A stretch of 64,000 nucleotides of DNA from Cannabis sativa (taxonomy: Eukaryota; Streptophyta; Magnoliopsida; Rosales; Cannabaceae). The stretch spans positions 45,507,442 through 45,571,441 of the forward strand of contig NC_083602.1 of the NCBI RefSeq assembly GCF_029168945.1, written 5' to 3'. A program made the position numbers and the translations under genes. Shown here in pieces: positions 46,676 through 58,337 of this stretch; position 1 is the first letter of the stretch, and every line of letters begins with the position of its first letter. The notes under the pieces are model-generated. The model saw nothing but the letters and a program-made list of their open reading frames with translations, searched no databases and had not been told where the DNA came from.

Positions 46676-47307
46676 TATTGACCTCGCTTTTAGCCAACGA
46701 CAGTGAATCTTATTTAGTAAGCGATAAGTGGTTTATAGCAATTGATATATCGTAAAGCAATGTAAAGACACAAGAATTTTATAGAGGTTCAGCCCCGATG
46801 AGTTCAGTAATAGCCTAATCCTCGTTATTTGTATTTTCTCAAGAACAAGGAGAAAGGTTCCTTTTCTTATAGCTCTTACAACAATATCTCTGAATAGGAA
46901 TTCTTAGCTAATCTCTCTAGGGTAAAATCTCTCGTCCTATGCCCAGTGAAATGCACCACTATTTATAGGGCTATGAACTTGGAGAAGAAGTATTTTCCTT
47001 CTCGTTACAATGGATATAAGCAGAAAGATTGCATGATAAATGTAGAATACACTAATCGTGGGATTCAGATAGCTTGCCATATCTCTGTGATCTGATCCCC
47101 AAGTTATAGGGATTTCTTTGATGACTCACAATGTGAAAGCTGAATCACTAAGGGTTGATTGCTCTGCGCGGATTGTTGATCGCTTTGCTCCAGACATGCC
47201 TATGAGGCATCCTGTTCGGCTTATACCCTCCGAGCAGATATTCGAAGTTGATTCCATGTGTCACCATCATGTGATGCCACGTCAGAGTGCAAAAAATTGG
47301 GATAACA
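46676..47307 (-). repeat. Element A 3' LTR
   Basis: On the minus strand it starts TGTTATCCCAA (47307) and ends GGTCAATA, where the other LTR has GGTCAACA. A TATA box (minus, TATAAATA) is at 46967-46960. The polypurine tract CTTGGGGGCAAA (minus) abuts at 47308-47319. Confidence 0.93.
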
Positions 47308-47382
47308 TTTGCCCCCAAGTCTGTACCAAACTTCCGAAGTTGCGCATAGACTTAATCCGAGCCGCTTTTGCCTTTGGATGGG

Positions 47383-47392
47383 GACACGTGTC
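47383..47392. promoter_or_regulatory. G-box palindrome upstream of the element A antisense gene
   Basis: GACACGTGTC, a perfect palindrome around the plant G-box CACGTG, lies 223 bases upstream of the TATA box. Element B has the same decamer 217 bases upstream of its TATA box (59877-59886). G-boxes bind bZIP and bHLH factors. Confidence 0.6.
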
Positions 47393-47605
47393 GAGCGCAT
47401 CTGTCCAAGACTCGATGTGAGGCTGACTGGGTGTCCCTTCGATTTTCGGGTATTAATGCTCTGACAATCAATATTACAAAATCTGATTTCTCTCACCACG
47501 GTTGAAGGCTGCACTTGATTATTTTTGATTTTCCATATTCGCTTTTTAGAGGGGAACAAGGCGTCTGAGGTCCTTTTGAATGATAACCTTTTTTCGTGAC
47601 TTTCC

Positions 47606-47613
47606 TATAAATA
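47606..47613 (+). promoter_or_regulatory. TATA box of the element A antisense gene
   Basis: TATAAATA preceded by CC and followed 10 or so bases later by GCATTGGCACATAAACTC, both conserved in element B (60094-60101). A leader exon to 47772, an intron 47773-48144 (GTAAGT...TATAG) and the ATG at 48145 follow. Confidence 0.65.
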
Positions 47614-48144
47614 ACAAAGAGCATTGGCACATAAACTCATTTTCACCATCTTTCTTTGCTAAGTGAGTTCAGAGCGAAAAGAGAGGTTTTTTGGCTTCAA
47701 GTTTGCTGAAGTGCCTTCATCGAAACTGCTCGTTGGTTTGACGTTGCTTGAATCCAGACATCTGACTCTTGAGTAAGTTCTCGATTTCCTTTATGCTTAT
47801 TTTTGCATGTTTATGTTTCGAATGCACCTTCGACTTTGCCGTAGAAAATACCTAGGAAACCCTAGGTTTAGGAACTCTACGATTCTTCTTTGTCATGGTT
47901 TCATGCAATTTTACAGTCCGTAATGCTAGCAATCTGAACTGCATAATGCTTGTCTTTCATCTTGCTTATTCTAAGCTTCATGAAATTTTTTCCCTAACTC
48001 GAGAAAATTTCAAACTTCCTGAGTTTTGGCTTTTCTTTGACCATTCTTACTCTTTAATCTGTTGCGTACTCCTGGTCGGCATGTTTGCTTGTTTATCGCT
48101 CGATATCCCGGCCAAACACTCGTCTCGTGTGTTGTCTTTTATAG

Positions 48145-50893
48145 ATGAACCCAGGTGAGTTTTGGGAGAGCGAGCATCGAATCGACCAGGACTTGCTTCA
48201 ATTCTTACACGAGGACCATCCTCGTCTCTGTTCTAGCCCCCCTTCTTCCAGTGAAGGACATTCTCCCTCAAATCTTTTATCCAGCCATAGAATGATGGCT
48301 CGTACCAAGAAAACAACGCGTATGGCCGACGAGTCTGATCCTCAAGTGGCTCGGCACGCCACTTTGCCCAGCGCCCAACAGGATCCAAATGTCCAGGAGG
48401 AGGGGGATCATGAAGGGGGCACTGAGGTCCAAGAGATTGAGGAGTAGGACGACGTTCGTCCTAGCAGTTCCTCTAAGGCGGAGGAAGAGGAGGAGGTTGA
48501 ACCCTAAAACTACGGGGGATACAACGAGGCTGGGGAGCAAGTCGATGCTGACGGAGACATCCTGGTTAAGGGCGTGGACTACGTCAGTGAGGAGCTTACT
48601 GCTGCGGTTCCTCATAGAAGGCAAGGTGCCTTGGGCGCTAGGTGTGTGAGTTCTCCGTCCAGGGTTACCGAGGCGCGCCTGCAGACTCTCAACCAGGGTG
48701 GCTACCTGGGCGAATTGGACTGCTACATTCCGGCCCACAATAATCGTGCCACAAACCCTGGCAAGGGGATGTGTGCTTGGTCGGGCGCTCATGCCCAGCA
48801 AGGGGCATGATGCCTTTGCACCAATACTTTAAGGATGTGGCAGACTTCTTCGGCCTCTATCCGGCCCAGTTCACTCCTAAGGGCATTAAGTATCTGTTTG
48901 CCCTTTTCGTCCTTTATGCCTCCCAGAAGTGGGATATGCCTTCTCCCCACGAGGTCAGTTGGGTCTTTGATTTGAAGTCCACCCCAAGCAAGGCAGGTCG
49001 GGGTACTTCTATTTCTCTCAACCAGACTTCTAGTGGTTGACGGGCACCGATGATTCGACCATCAGCAAAATTGGGCGTTTTATTGATGAGTACTTCTTGG
49101 TGGATGGCGCGGGCATCACCCGTACTCGGTTCCAGCAGATTCCAACATATCACCACCCTCCCCTCACACTTGCTCTTAGGGATAGAGCTCAAAAGCTTGC
49201 TCAACTTCTGGGGGAAGACCGGAATATCATCCAGTTGACCTTCGAGGATAACTTTGTGAAGTACGGGCTCTATCCAAAGGATTTCATTCCTAAGCCAGTG
49301 AGGGAGAAGAAGAGGAAATCTAGTGCTGGACGGGCTGAACGTGCTCATAAGGAGAATGAACTCATTCAACTCAAGCGTGAAGCTAAGTTAAAGGGAGGTG
49401 CAAGGGCCAAGCAATATGCTCAAGAGCCCTTGAATCCTAAAGATGAAGCTGAGGAAGAGCAGGTGACTCCGCTCAAAATGAGGAAGAAACTTCCGGCCCA
49501 GCCCAAGCCTATTGAACATGCAATTCGCATTAGGGAGCCCATCTCTCCTGCTCGGCCGCCTTCTCCTGTGCTCGGAAAAGGGAAAGCTATTATGTCTGAA
49601 ATAAGAGGCATGTCAGGTGATGATGGACTTCGAGGCCTGCCCGGGCAATCATCTTGCATACTACTCCATCTTGTTTTTAAGCTTCTTGACTATTATGCTT
49701 TATGTTTTTGGTGTCTGTTTTCTCTAACCATGTTGTTTTTGTTCCGTGCAGACATGTCTCAGAAGATGCATGATGCTCTGAAGAAGAGGATTGGCGGAAG
49801 CTCCAGCGCATCTCCTCCAGCCAAGAAGTCTAAAGGCAGTGAGGGGACCCCTTCTAAGGAAAAGACACCTGCCGGGGAGGTCATCGATCTTTCTGAGGAT
49901 CTAACGGTTGCAAACCCCTCTACTCCAAAAGTTGCCAAGTCTAAGGAGTCTCGAAGAGGGAGTTCGGACAGGTCTGACCAACCGAGAGGTGGGTCTGAGC
50001 TGGTGCGGACCCCTACTCCACCTTTGTCAGTGCTTCCAAAGGCCAAGAAAGGCAAGGAGATGCTCGCCCACTATATGAACCGGTTGGTTCCTGAGGTTAG
50101 TGAGCAGTTGGCCGGTGCTTACAATGACTCTTCTCTTGAGCTGTTGATGGGGGGAGTCTTGAAGAAATTCACAAGGGTAAGTCTTTCTTGACGATTTCAT
50201 TTAATCCTCTTTACTTTGCTCAAATACTAAAGTTTTTTCTCTGTGTAGGCCGGTCTGAAGTTGGCCTACACTTACTCCCGGGCTAAGTCTGCTTCTTCCA
50301 AGAACATGACTTTATCCAACACCATGAGGGCGGAGGTGGACTTGGCCAGGAAGGATGCTGAAGATGCCAAGGCGGAACTCGGAGCTCTTCGGATGGAGTT
50401 GGGTGAAGCCAACTAGAAACTTTTTTACTGCCCAGAAGAAAATAGCTTAGCTGACTAAGGATCTCGAGGCTTCTGACCAACTTGAGGAGACCATTGAGAC
50501 TTTATCTGTTGAAGTGAACAGCCTTCAAGATGAAAGGACATCTCTTCGAGCGGTCCTTCGTCGGGTGGAGGAGGAGAAGAAGTCTAAGGAGGAGGAGCTT
50601 ACGGTCGAGGTGACGAGGCTGGGAGAGAAAGTTCATGCCTTGGAGACAGCTGGTCTTGAGCTCTTCTACGATTTTTGGAAGGCTAATCCTCAGGCAAACT
50701 TCGACTACTTAGGTGAAGCCAAGGACATGTACCTTGAGTTCTGTGCTTCCCAATTAGTGGCTTATGGTGAAACTGAGGCGGCTGCTTCTACCTCTAGCCA
50801 GAATGCTGATGTACCTCCCGTTTAAACAACAGATCCTCCAGCTCTTGTCGGCCCACAGGACCCGAACCAAGAGCCTGGGACTCCAGCTGTTTA
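48145..50893 (+). pseudogene. Element A antisense gene (aORF), decayed
   Basis: The ATG lies directly after a splice acceptor. Exon 48145-49616, intron 49617-49751 (CAG/GTGATG...GTGCAG), exon 49752-50176, intron 50177-50248 (GTAAGT...TGTAG), exon to 50893. The PF04195-like block reads MPLHQYFKDVADFFGLYPAQ, then [14 protein letters not shown]; basic KKRK patches and a C-terminal coiled coil (ERTSLRAVLRRVEEEKKSKE) follow. Stops at 48447, about 48505, 49030, 50414 and 50823, and a frameshift near 48805 relative to element B, make it a pseudogene. Function unknown. Confidence 0.85.
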
Positions 50894-51574
50894 AATACTA
50901 CCTCTTTTTATCCTTTTATTTTTATCTTATCTTATTCGGCCATAAGGCCTTTTCTAAGACATCATGACCGGCCAAGCGGTCTTTAAACTTGGAATTATTT
51001 TTCAGTTTACAGACAACGGGCTGACCGGGTAGCTTTTAATCCCAGTATTACGTACTTTTGTTATCTTTAATGAATTTCATTCTCTGTTTATAATCATCGT
51101 GCAATTGTGACTGTTTTATCTTTACCAAATGCTTTGTACAGGTATAGGTGCCCCCAAGTGACCGAGCAGACTTATGACTCTTGATCACTTGTTTCTTACA
51201 AGTACATTTTTTATTTGTTCGGTGCTTTGTGTTTGACCAAACCTTTTGTACGCACTGGATGGTAAATTAGAAACATGCTGATAATTTTGACTCAATTTGA
51301 ATTTTGAAATAACTATCTTTATTCCTTTATTGATCGAAAAATGTATTTGTTTCCGTAGTAACTTACATCAGAGCTATTTGATCTAATCTGATCTTTTAGC
51401 TTAACATGAAATAAAACAAATTGCAGAAATAGAAATTGTACTTTAAATGGTGGTCACCTGACCTGAGTACTTTTTTCCTTTTGTCCAAACCTTTGAGCGT
51501 AGTTTGCCCAGCAGGCCATTCACTTAAGAGAAAATGTTCATTAAGTACTTATCGTGGTCATCCGACCTGTTACT
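50894..51574. other. Convergent intergenic segment of element A
   Basis: Lies between the 3' ends of the antisense gene (+) and pol (-). No gene. It contains CAAGTGA...TCACTTG (51155-51161 with 51185-51191), which element B keeps exactly at 63641-63647 and 63671-63677. The segment must hold both polyadenylation regions. Confidence 0.7.
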
Positions 51575-52505
51575 TTATTGGTAGTATTTTCTTAAATGTT
51601 CCCCACTACAATACCGTGGTACTAGAACGAGTTGCATTTTTTCATCATACTTACCTAATTTGTATGCTCCGGATTCGAGAACTTCGACCACTTGATATGG
51701 TCCCTCCCAGTTAGGTCCAAGTACACCTACCGTACTATCTTTGGTGTTTAAGAATACCCTTCTTAGGACCATATCTCCCACGAAGAATTTCTGAGCCTTC
51801 ACTTGTTTATTGAAATATCGAGCTACTTTTTGTTGATGGGCCATCAACTTCAAGTTTTTAGTGGCTCGTCTCTCTTCAATTTCATTAAGTGATTCGGCCA
51901 GGAGTACGTGATTGGTATCTTGGTTGTACATCAATCTTTTGTGGGATGGTGGTTCGAGTTCTACAGGCAGCATAGCTTCATATCCGTACGCCATAGCAAA
52001 CGGTGTCTGTCCGGTTTCTGTTTTCTCAGTTGTCCGATATGACCATAGAACTTCAGGAAGCTCTTCTGGCCAATTTCCTTTGGCATGTTCGAGTTTTTTC
52101 TTCAGTGTATCCTTCAAGGTCTTGTTGACTGCTTTAACTTGACCATTTGCTTGAGGATGGGCAACTGCGGAGAAACTTTTGATGATACCATGGTTCGCAC
52201 AAAAGTCAGTGAAGGATTGGTTGTCGAACTGCTTGCCATTGTCTGAAACTATCTTGTACGACAGTCCAAACCGGCAAATTATGTTCTTCACAATAAAGTC
52301 TTGAACTTTCTTTGATGTAATGGTTACGAGTGGTTCGGCTTCTATCCACTCAGTGAAGTAATCAACCTACCACTGCATACTGCACTCCTCCTTTGCCTTT
52401 GGGTCATTGTCCGATAAGGTCAATTCCCTAAATGGCAAAGGGCCACGGACTTTGCATCTGAGTCAACTCGTTAGGTGGAGCTTGAGGTATCTTTGAAAAT
52501 CTCTA
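51575..52505 (-). pseudogene. pol: Element A integrase
   Basis: The open part is 52291-51575. VSDNGKQFDNQSFTDFCANH carries the second catalytic Asp; 35 residues later the catalytic Glu is Lys (ANGQVKAVNK, codon AAA for GAA). A GPY-like module (NWEGPYQVVEVLESGAYKL) closes the protein. Upstream (52505-52292) the zinc-binding end and first Asp region (GIDLIG) are interrupted by several stops. The catalytic change alone would abolish integration. It follows the RNase H frame directly. Confidence 0.9.
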
Positions 52506-54272
52506 TCATTTGTAACATTTCTTAACATAGGCTTTTGAATCTTCAATCATCGTTGGCCAGAAGTAACCTGGCCTTAGAATTTTCTTAGATAAACTTTGCC
52601 CGGCGGCATGATTTCCACAAAATCTGTCGTGCACTTCAGATAGGAGTCGTGCAGCTTCTTCTTGAGTAACACAACTGAGCAATGGCATTGAGAATCCTCT
52701 TCTGTACATAATTCCCTCTACTATGATATACCGTGTAGATTTCCTTCTTATTTTTTGAGCTTCACTCCGATTATCTGGGAGTTTCCCAGAGTTGAGGTAG
52801 GGTGCTATTGGTGTCATCCAGTTTGGGGAATTATTAATCATTTCGATTTCTTCTGTGCCAGTGATGCTAGGCTCTTCGAGGAACTGAATAGGAACCAAGT
52901 TTGCCTTGTCACTTACATTGCTGCTTGCCAATCGAGCTAACGCGTCTGCAGTTGTGTCTTCTTCCCTTAGAATTTGTCTGAGACCGTAGCTTTTGAACTG
53001 TGCGAGAAGATCATGTATTTTGCTCAAATATGCTATCATATTTTCTTCCCAAGCCTCGTATTCTCTGGATACATGATTTACCACCAGTTGTGAATTTCTG
53101 CAGATTTCAATGTGTTCGGCTTTCATCTCCCGGGCTAGTTTTAGTCCAGCAATTAGGGCTTCATACTCGGCCTCATTATTAGATGCTTTAAATCCAAACT
53201 TGACTGTAGCGTGCAGGTGTTGTCCCCCAAGTGTGACAAGGGAAATTCCTGCACTAGATAGCTGATCTGTAGCTGACCCATCTACATGTAGTTTCCAGGT
53301 CGACTTATCTTCATTATTACTTGGCTGAGGTGTTTGTACTGGCTCGGGGTTGCTTTCTGGTATGTTTTCTTTCTTGCCTGTGCATTCTACCACAAATTCT
53401 ACTAAGGCTTGGCCTTTGATTGCTGTTCGGGGTTGGAAAGTAATTTCGTATTGGCCCAACTCCACCGCCCACTTTAGTAGCCGTCCAGAGGCATCTGTCT
53501 TTTGCAGTATTTGGCGCAATGGTTGGTTAGTGTACGCCCGAACAGGATGAGCTTGAAAATAAGGCCTTAACTTTTTTGTTGCTAGAATATGGCAGTAAGT
53601 GAGTTTCTCTATCAATGGGTGGCCTTTGGCCTCAATGAGTCTTTTACTGATGTAATAGACTGGGTGCTGTATGCTGTTCTCTTCTCTGATTAGCACGACA
53701 CTTACAGCATGTTCCGTGACAACAAAGTATATTCCAAGTTCTTCTTTGTCCAGAGGTTTTGAGAGTACGGGAGGTTTTGCAAGTTGTGCTTTTAGCTCCT
53801 AGAAAGCTTTTTCACATTCCTCCATCCACTCAAACTGCTTGTTTCCTCGCAGGATATTGAAGAATGGGACACACTTATCTGTTGATTTTGAAACAAACCT
53901 GCTGAGTGCGGCGATCCGACCAGTCAAACTTTGCACTTCCTTGGTTTTAGTTGGCGACTTCATATCGAGGAGGGCTTGAATCTTCTCTGGATTGGCTTCA
54001 ATTCCTCGGGCATTGATGATGAAGCACAGAAACTTTCCCGAGTTGACTCCAAAGGAACACTTTGAGGGATTTAGTTTCATATTGTATTTTTTGAGGACTT
54101 TGAAGCATTCGTCCAGGTCATCTATGTGCCCCCCAGCCTTCCTAGATTTGACGAGCATGTCATCCACATACACTTCCATATTTCGTCCGATCTGGTCTTT
54201 AAACATTTTGTTTACCGATCTTTGGTATGTCGCTCCACCATTTTTAGACCAAACAGCATTACTTTGTAGCAA
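52506..54272 (-). pseudogene. pol: Element A RT C-terminal half, RNase H and second (archaeal-type) RNase H
   Basis: One frame broken by a single TAG at 53798-53796 (KAF-stop-ELK, Gln in relatives). RT contains MEVYVDDMLVKS (active site) and the thumb (PTKTKEVQSLTGRIAALSRF). RNase H 1 follows (YYISKRLIEAKG...). A second, archaeal-type RNase H reads LHVDGSATDQLSSAGI, NNEAEYEALIAGLKLA, CRNSQLVVNHV and TTADALARLAS; Asn in CRNSQ replaces the catalytic Asp. A dual RNase H is a known hallmark of Tat elements. The frame ends at KKCYK before integrase. Confidence 0.9.
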
Positions 54273-54874
54273 TATAGACCCATATCTGTTCGAAAACTTG
54301 TATGTTCTTGGTCTGGTGGATGCATTTTGATTTGACTGTAGCCTGAATAAGCGTCCATGAAGCTTAATATTTCATGCCCTGCTTTGCATCTACGAGCTGG
54401 TCGATCCTTAGAAATGGAAATCAGTCTTTGGGGCATGCTTTGTTGAGGTCTCTAAAATCAATACAAACTGGCCATTTCTTGTTCGACTTGGGCACCAATA
54501 CGGGATTTGCGACCTAAGCTGGGTAGAAAGCTTCAATTATAAAATTGTTGTTGCGCAGCTATTCTACTTCTTCCTTCAGGGCTAGCTCGTTCTTTGTCCA
54601 GTAGCCTTCATTTTTGTTGGACTGGTCAGAAGTTGGGATCAATATTCAGAACGGGCGAAATGATAGAAGGATCAATTCCAACCATATCCGCATGTGACCA
54701 GGCAAAAACGTCTAGGTTTGCTCTTAGAAATTTTATCAATTCTAATTTTAATTCGAGCAACAAACCCTTTCTGATCTTTAGCTTTCCGGTTGGGATATTT
54801 GGATCCATCTCAATCTCTTCTAACTCTTCCACAGGTTCAACATTGCTGCGTGGGTCACCAAGTCGAGGATCCAC
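54212..54874 (-). pseudogene. pol: Element A RT N-terminal half
   Basis: The protease-RT linker (FAWSHADMVGIDPSIISPVL) is open at 54874-54626. Several stops follow, then 54436-54212 reads HEILSFMDAYSGYSQIKMHP, the RT palm. A frameshift at FGLK shifts to the downstream frame. The first catalytic Asp region (FMDAYSGY) is preserved. Confidence 0.88.
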
Positions 54875-55009
54875 ATCTTCATCCTCGCGTTGGAAAGTTC
54901 CCTACTTGGAAATGTTTTTTCCCTTGTCTGTGCTCTGGCTGGAGGATACTTCCTTCTTAGCCTTGGCCACTGCAAGGTTATAATATTCCCGAGCAGGCTA
55001 CTGGTTTCC

Positions 55010-55483
55010 TCATAGACACCCTACCCTATTCTTTGTTGGAAACTTTAGGCATGAGTGGAATATTGACGTGACAACCTTTAAGTCATACAAGGCCGGCCGG
55101 CCTAGCATCACGTTAAAAGCTGAAGGAACATCTAATATAAGGAACTGTGCCTTGATAGTCATGCTCTTCGAAGCTTGTCCAACAGTGAGGGGTAAACGAA
55201 TTTGTCCTAGAGGTGCGACTCCTTCACCAGAGAAACCATAGATAGGCAGGAGACACGGGGTTAGATCCTTGAGCTGGAGTCCCATCTTTTCATAAGTAGT
55301 TTTGAACAAGATATTGGAAGGGGCTCCATTATCAATCATGATTCTGGCCACCATTTTATTGGCTATCTGGACTTCCACGACTAGCGGGTCGTTGTGCAGA
55401 AATCTAACTTTGACAGCGGCTTCATCATTGAAAGTTATGGTAGGCCCTCCTGCTCGTGGAACTTTGGGCTTCCTTTCTTCCAT
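55010..55483 (-). pseudogene. pol: Element A protease
   Basis: 157 codons. The active-site motif is IMIDNGAPSNILF (D-N-G-A in place of D-T/S-G). The second signature ILDVPSAFNVMLGRPALYDL matches Tat retropepsins. The open frame has no defect in itself, but it is separated from gag and RT by stops. Confidence 0.85.
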
Positions 55484-55636
55484 GGCCAGGATAACTTCTT
55501 TTTATTCGTGCTGCACTGTTTGGGCATACCTCTCCTGAGCTTTGCCTGAATCTCCAGCAATATGCGGGCCTCCAATGATGACTTGCAGATGTCCATCTAC
55601 CGGTGGAGGTAGTAAGTCTTGGTTATTGTCAATTCT

Positions 55637-57637
55637 CTAACCCTGATCGGTCTTGACATACTTCTGCAAGTGTGAGTTGTTTTTCCTTATCAGGAATTCA
55701 ATTTCCCGCTTCAGGCTATTGCATTCATTAGTGTCATGGTCATATTCTCCGTCGAATCGACAAAACTTTTTCATGTCCCTCTTGCTGACATCTTTCTTCA
55801 TGGGCCCGGGCTTCTTATATAGGGCCAGTGACCGAGTTGCCATGTAAACACTTTCTACGTCTTCAGCCAAGATAGCGAATGCGGTGTACTTTGCTTGATT
55901 CTCCTGGGGAGCTTGTTCGGATTTGTCAGTGAACCTTCCGTTCTTCCCATTCCCTTGCCTGTGGCTGTTGTTGGAACGTTTACCACTTGAGTTTGTATTA
56001 TTTGGGTATGGGAGAGTTGGGCGGATGTTCCAGTATAAGGAGCTTTCGACTTGCCAGGCTTTTGCTCACCTTTTGCTCGTTGAATGGCTTCTTCGAGCTT
56101 GATGAAGCCTTCAGCACGGTCAAGAAAATCACTCATTGAGTCTACCGGCCCGTTCTTCCTTATATCCTTCCAAAGTTCACCGAGGACTTCAATGCCCCCA
56201 GTATCGCGGATAACTTTCCATCTTCAGTTACCCGTGAAACTTTGGTCGCCTCTGTCATGAGTCTGCTGATGTATGCTCGGAGAGGTTTGCCTGGTCTTTG
56301 CTTGACTTCAACCAGGTCTCCTAGATTCAACGGAAGTTGGCGAGAGGAGGAGAAATGTGCATGGAATTCTGAAGAGAAGGCTTTCCATGAATAAAACTTT
56401 CAAGGGGTCAACTTGAAATACCATTGTTGGGCGGCTTCTGACAGGGTAGCTGGAAAGATTCTGCAACACACATCCCCTCGTACCCCTGGAAAATCCATTT
56501 GTATTTCGAAATACTTGAGGTGGGAAAGAGGATCTTCTCTTCCTGTGTACATTTTCCATGTTGGCATTTTAAACTTGTGGGGCCACGCTAGAAGATTAAT
56601 TTCGGGAGAGAAAGGAGTTCCGCGTGCTCGGTCCAGCTCGAGAGCATTATTTCTCTGTCCAGCCATGCCTTGGAATATATTTTTCAGTTCGTCTAGCTGT
56701 GCCTGTACGGCTGGGCTAACCTGCTCGGCATTCTAGTCAATTTAAATCACGTCAGTATCCTTCTGAGCAGGAATTCGAGAACGGGCTCTGGGCTGCACGA
56801 TCGTCATGACAATCTGATCGTCTATTCCTCTTCTTTTGTTCAGATCACTCCTTAGGTCATGAGTCGTCCCAAACCTTTCGAATACAGAAGCGCCTGGCTG
56901 TCTTAGTGATTGATTTGCTTGATAACAGGTGGAATGGCACCGTTAACCTGGTTGGAAAAATCGGGTATGACCTCTACTGATGAATTACTAGACAAGGTCT
57001 GCCCGCCTACCGCTAGGCCAACAAGTGGAACTCGTGACTGGGGATTTGGCGGCTGACCATTTGTTGTCTGGGAAGTATTCATCGTTGGATCTTCGTCCGT
57101 CTATCCCAGGGGGATGACACTTGGAGGTTGCTGACCTACAGTTTGGTAGGCTTTTCGTATTAGCACAGTAGCTTGCCGACTACGGTTTTCAATCTCTGTA
57201 TGATGAGCCATTAACGCTTCCATCTCTTTGTCTCTCCACTCGGTAAACATACGCCTTTGTTCCTCGAATGCGAGGTTTACCGCAGTGCGGAGATCTTCCT
57301 GATCATGATGTAGGGTATTGGCATGACCCTGCATGAGCCCAAGAGCAGAACTGAGGTTTTGTAACTCAGTATCATCTCTAATTGTCATTTGAGTGTTGGT
57401 AACAGGTGGAACGACTGTTTTATGAATGCCCTGGTTGGGTGCTGAACTGTTATTCCCAGTCTCTTGCACACCATGCACGATTTCATCTATCGAAGTTGTT
57501 ACACTGTGACCCACGTTTGCCCGCTGTTAAGGATTAACAGCTGGCGAAACCCTTGCGTTTCCTGGGTTCGGCAATGTAGGATCCACCGTCTATGGATTGG
57601 CTGGATCAACCAAGCCCCTACAAGTCTGCACCACCAT
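55637..57637 (-). pseudogene. gag: Element A gag
   Basis: The likely start is ATG 57637, with stops soon after; open pieces are 57514-57101 (Gln/Glu-rich coiled coil), 56666-56400 (capsid start HKFKMPTWKMYTGREDPLSH, like the R1 gag end), 56136-55855 and 55870-55637 (zinc-binding-like FCRFDGEYDHDTNECNSLKR). Frameshifts and stops separate these. R1 gag ends exactly within the motif that starts the second piece, which helps place the R1 deletion. Confidence 0.85.
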
Positions 57638-57704
57638 CGTACTTGTGGTTAGGTTTTGAATGAAGAGAGATTCTTGATTCTATCTCTCAATGAAAGCACC
57701 AAAA

Positions 57705-58337
57705 TGTTGACCTCGCTTTTAGCCAATGACAGTGAGTCGTATTTAGTAAGCGATAAGTGGTTTATAGCGATTGATATATAGTAAAGAAATGTAAAGACAC
57801 AAAAATTTTATAGAAGTTCAGCCCCGAGCAGTTCGGTGATAGCCTAATCCTCGTTATTTGTATTGACTCAAGAACAAGGAGAAAGGTTCCCTTTCTTATA
57901 GCTCTTACAACAATATCTCTGAATAGGAATTCTTAGATAATCTCTTTAGGGTAAAATCTCTCGTCCTTTGCCCAGTGAACATGCATCACTATTTATAGGG
58001 CTATAAACATGGAGTAGAAGTATTTCCCTTCTCGTTACAATGGATATAAGCAAAAAGATTGCATGATAAATGCAGAATACACTGATCATGGGATTTGGAC
58101 AGCTTGCCATATCTCTGTGATCTGATCCCCAAGTTATAGGGATTTCTTTGATGACTCACGATGCGGAAGCTGAACTCACTAAGTGTTGATTGCTCTGCGC
58201 AGATTGCTAATCGCTTTGCTCCAGACATGCCTATGAGGCATCCTATTCATACTATACCCTCCGAGCAGATACTCAAAGTTGATTCCACGTGTCACCATCA
58301 TGTGATGCCACGTCAGAGTGCAAAAATTGGGATAACA
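57705..58337 (-). repeat. Element A 5' LTR and adjoining primer-binding site
   Basis: On the minus strand TGTTATCCCAA (58337) to GGTCAACA (57705), followed by TTTTGGTGCTTTCATTGAG (57704-57686), identical to R1. A TATA box (minus) is at 57997-57990. It is flanked by GTTAG at 58338-58342. Confidence 0.93.
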
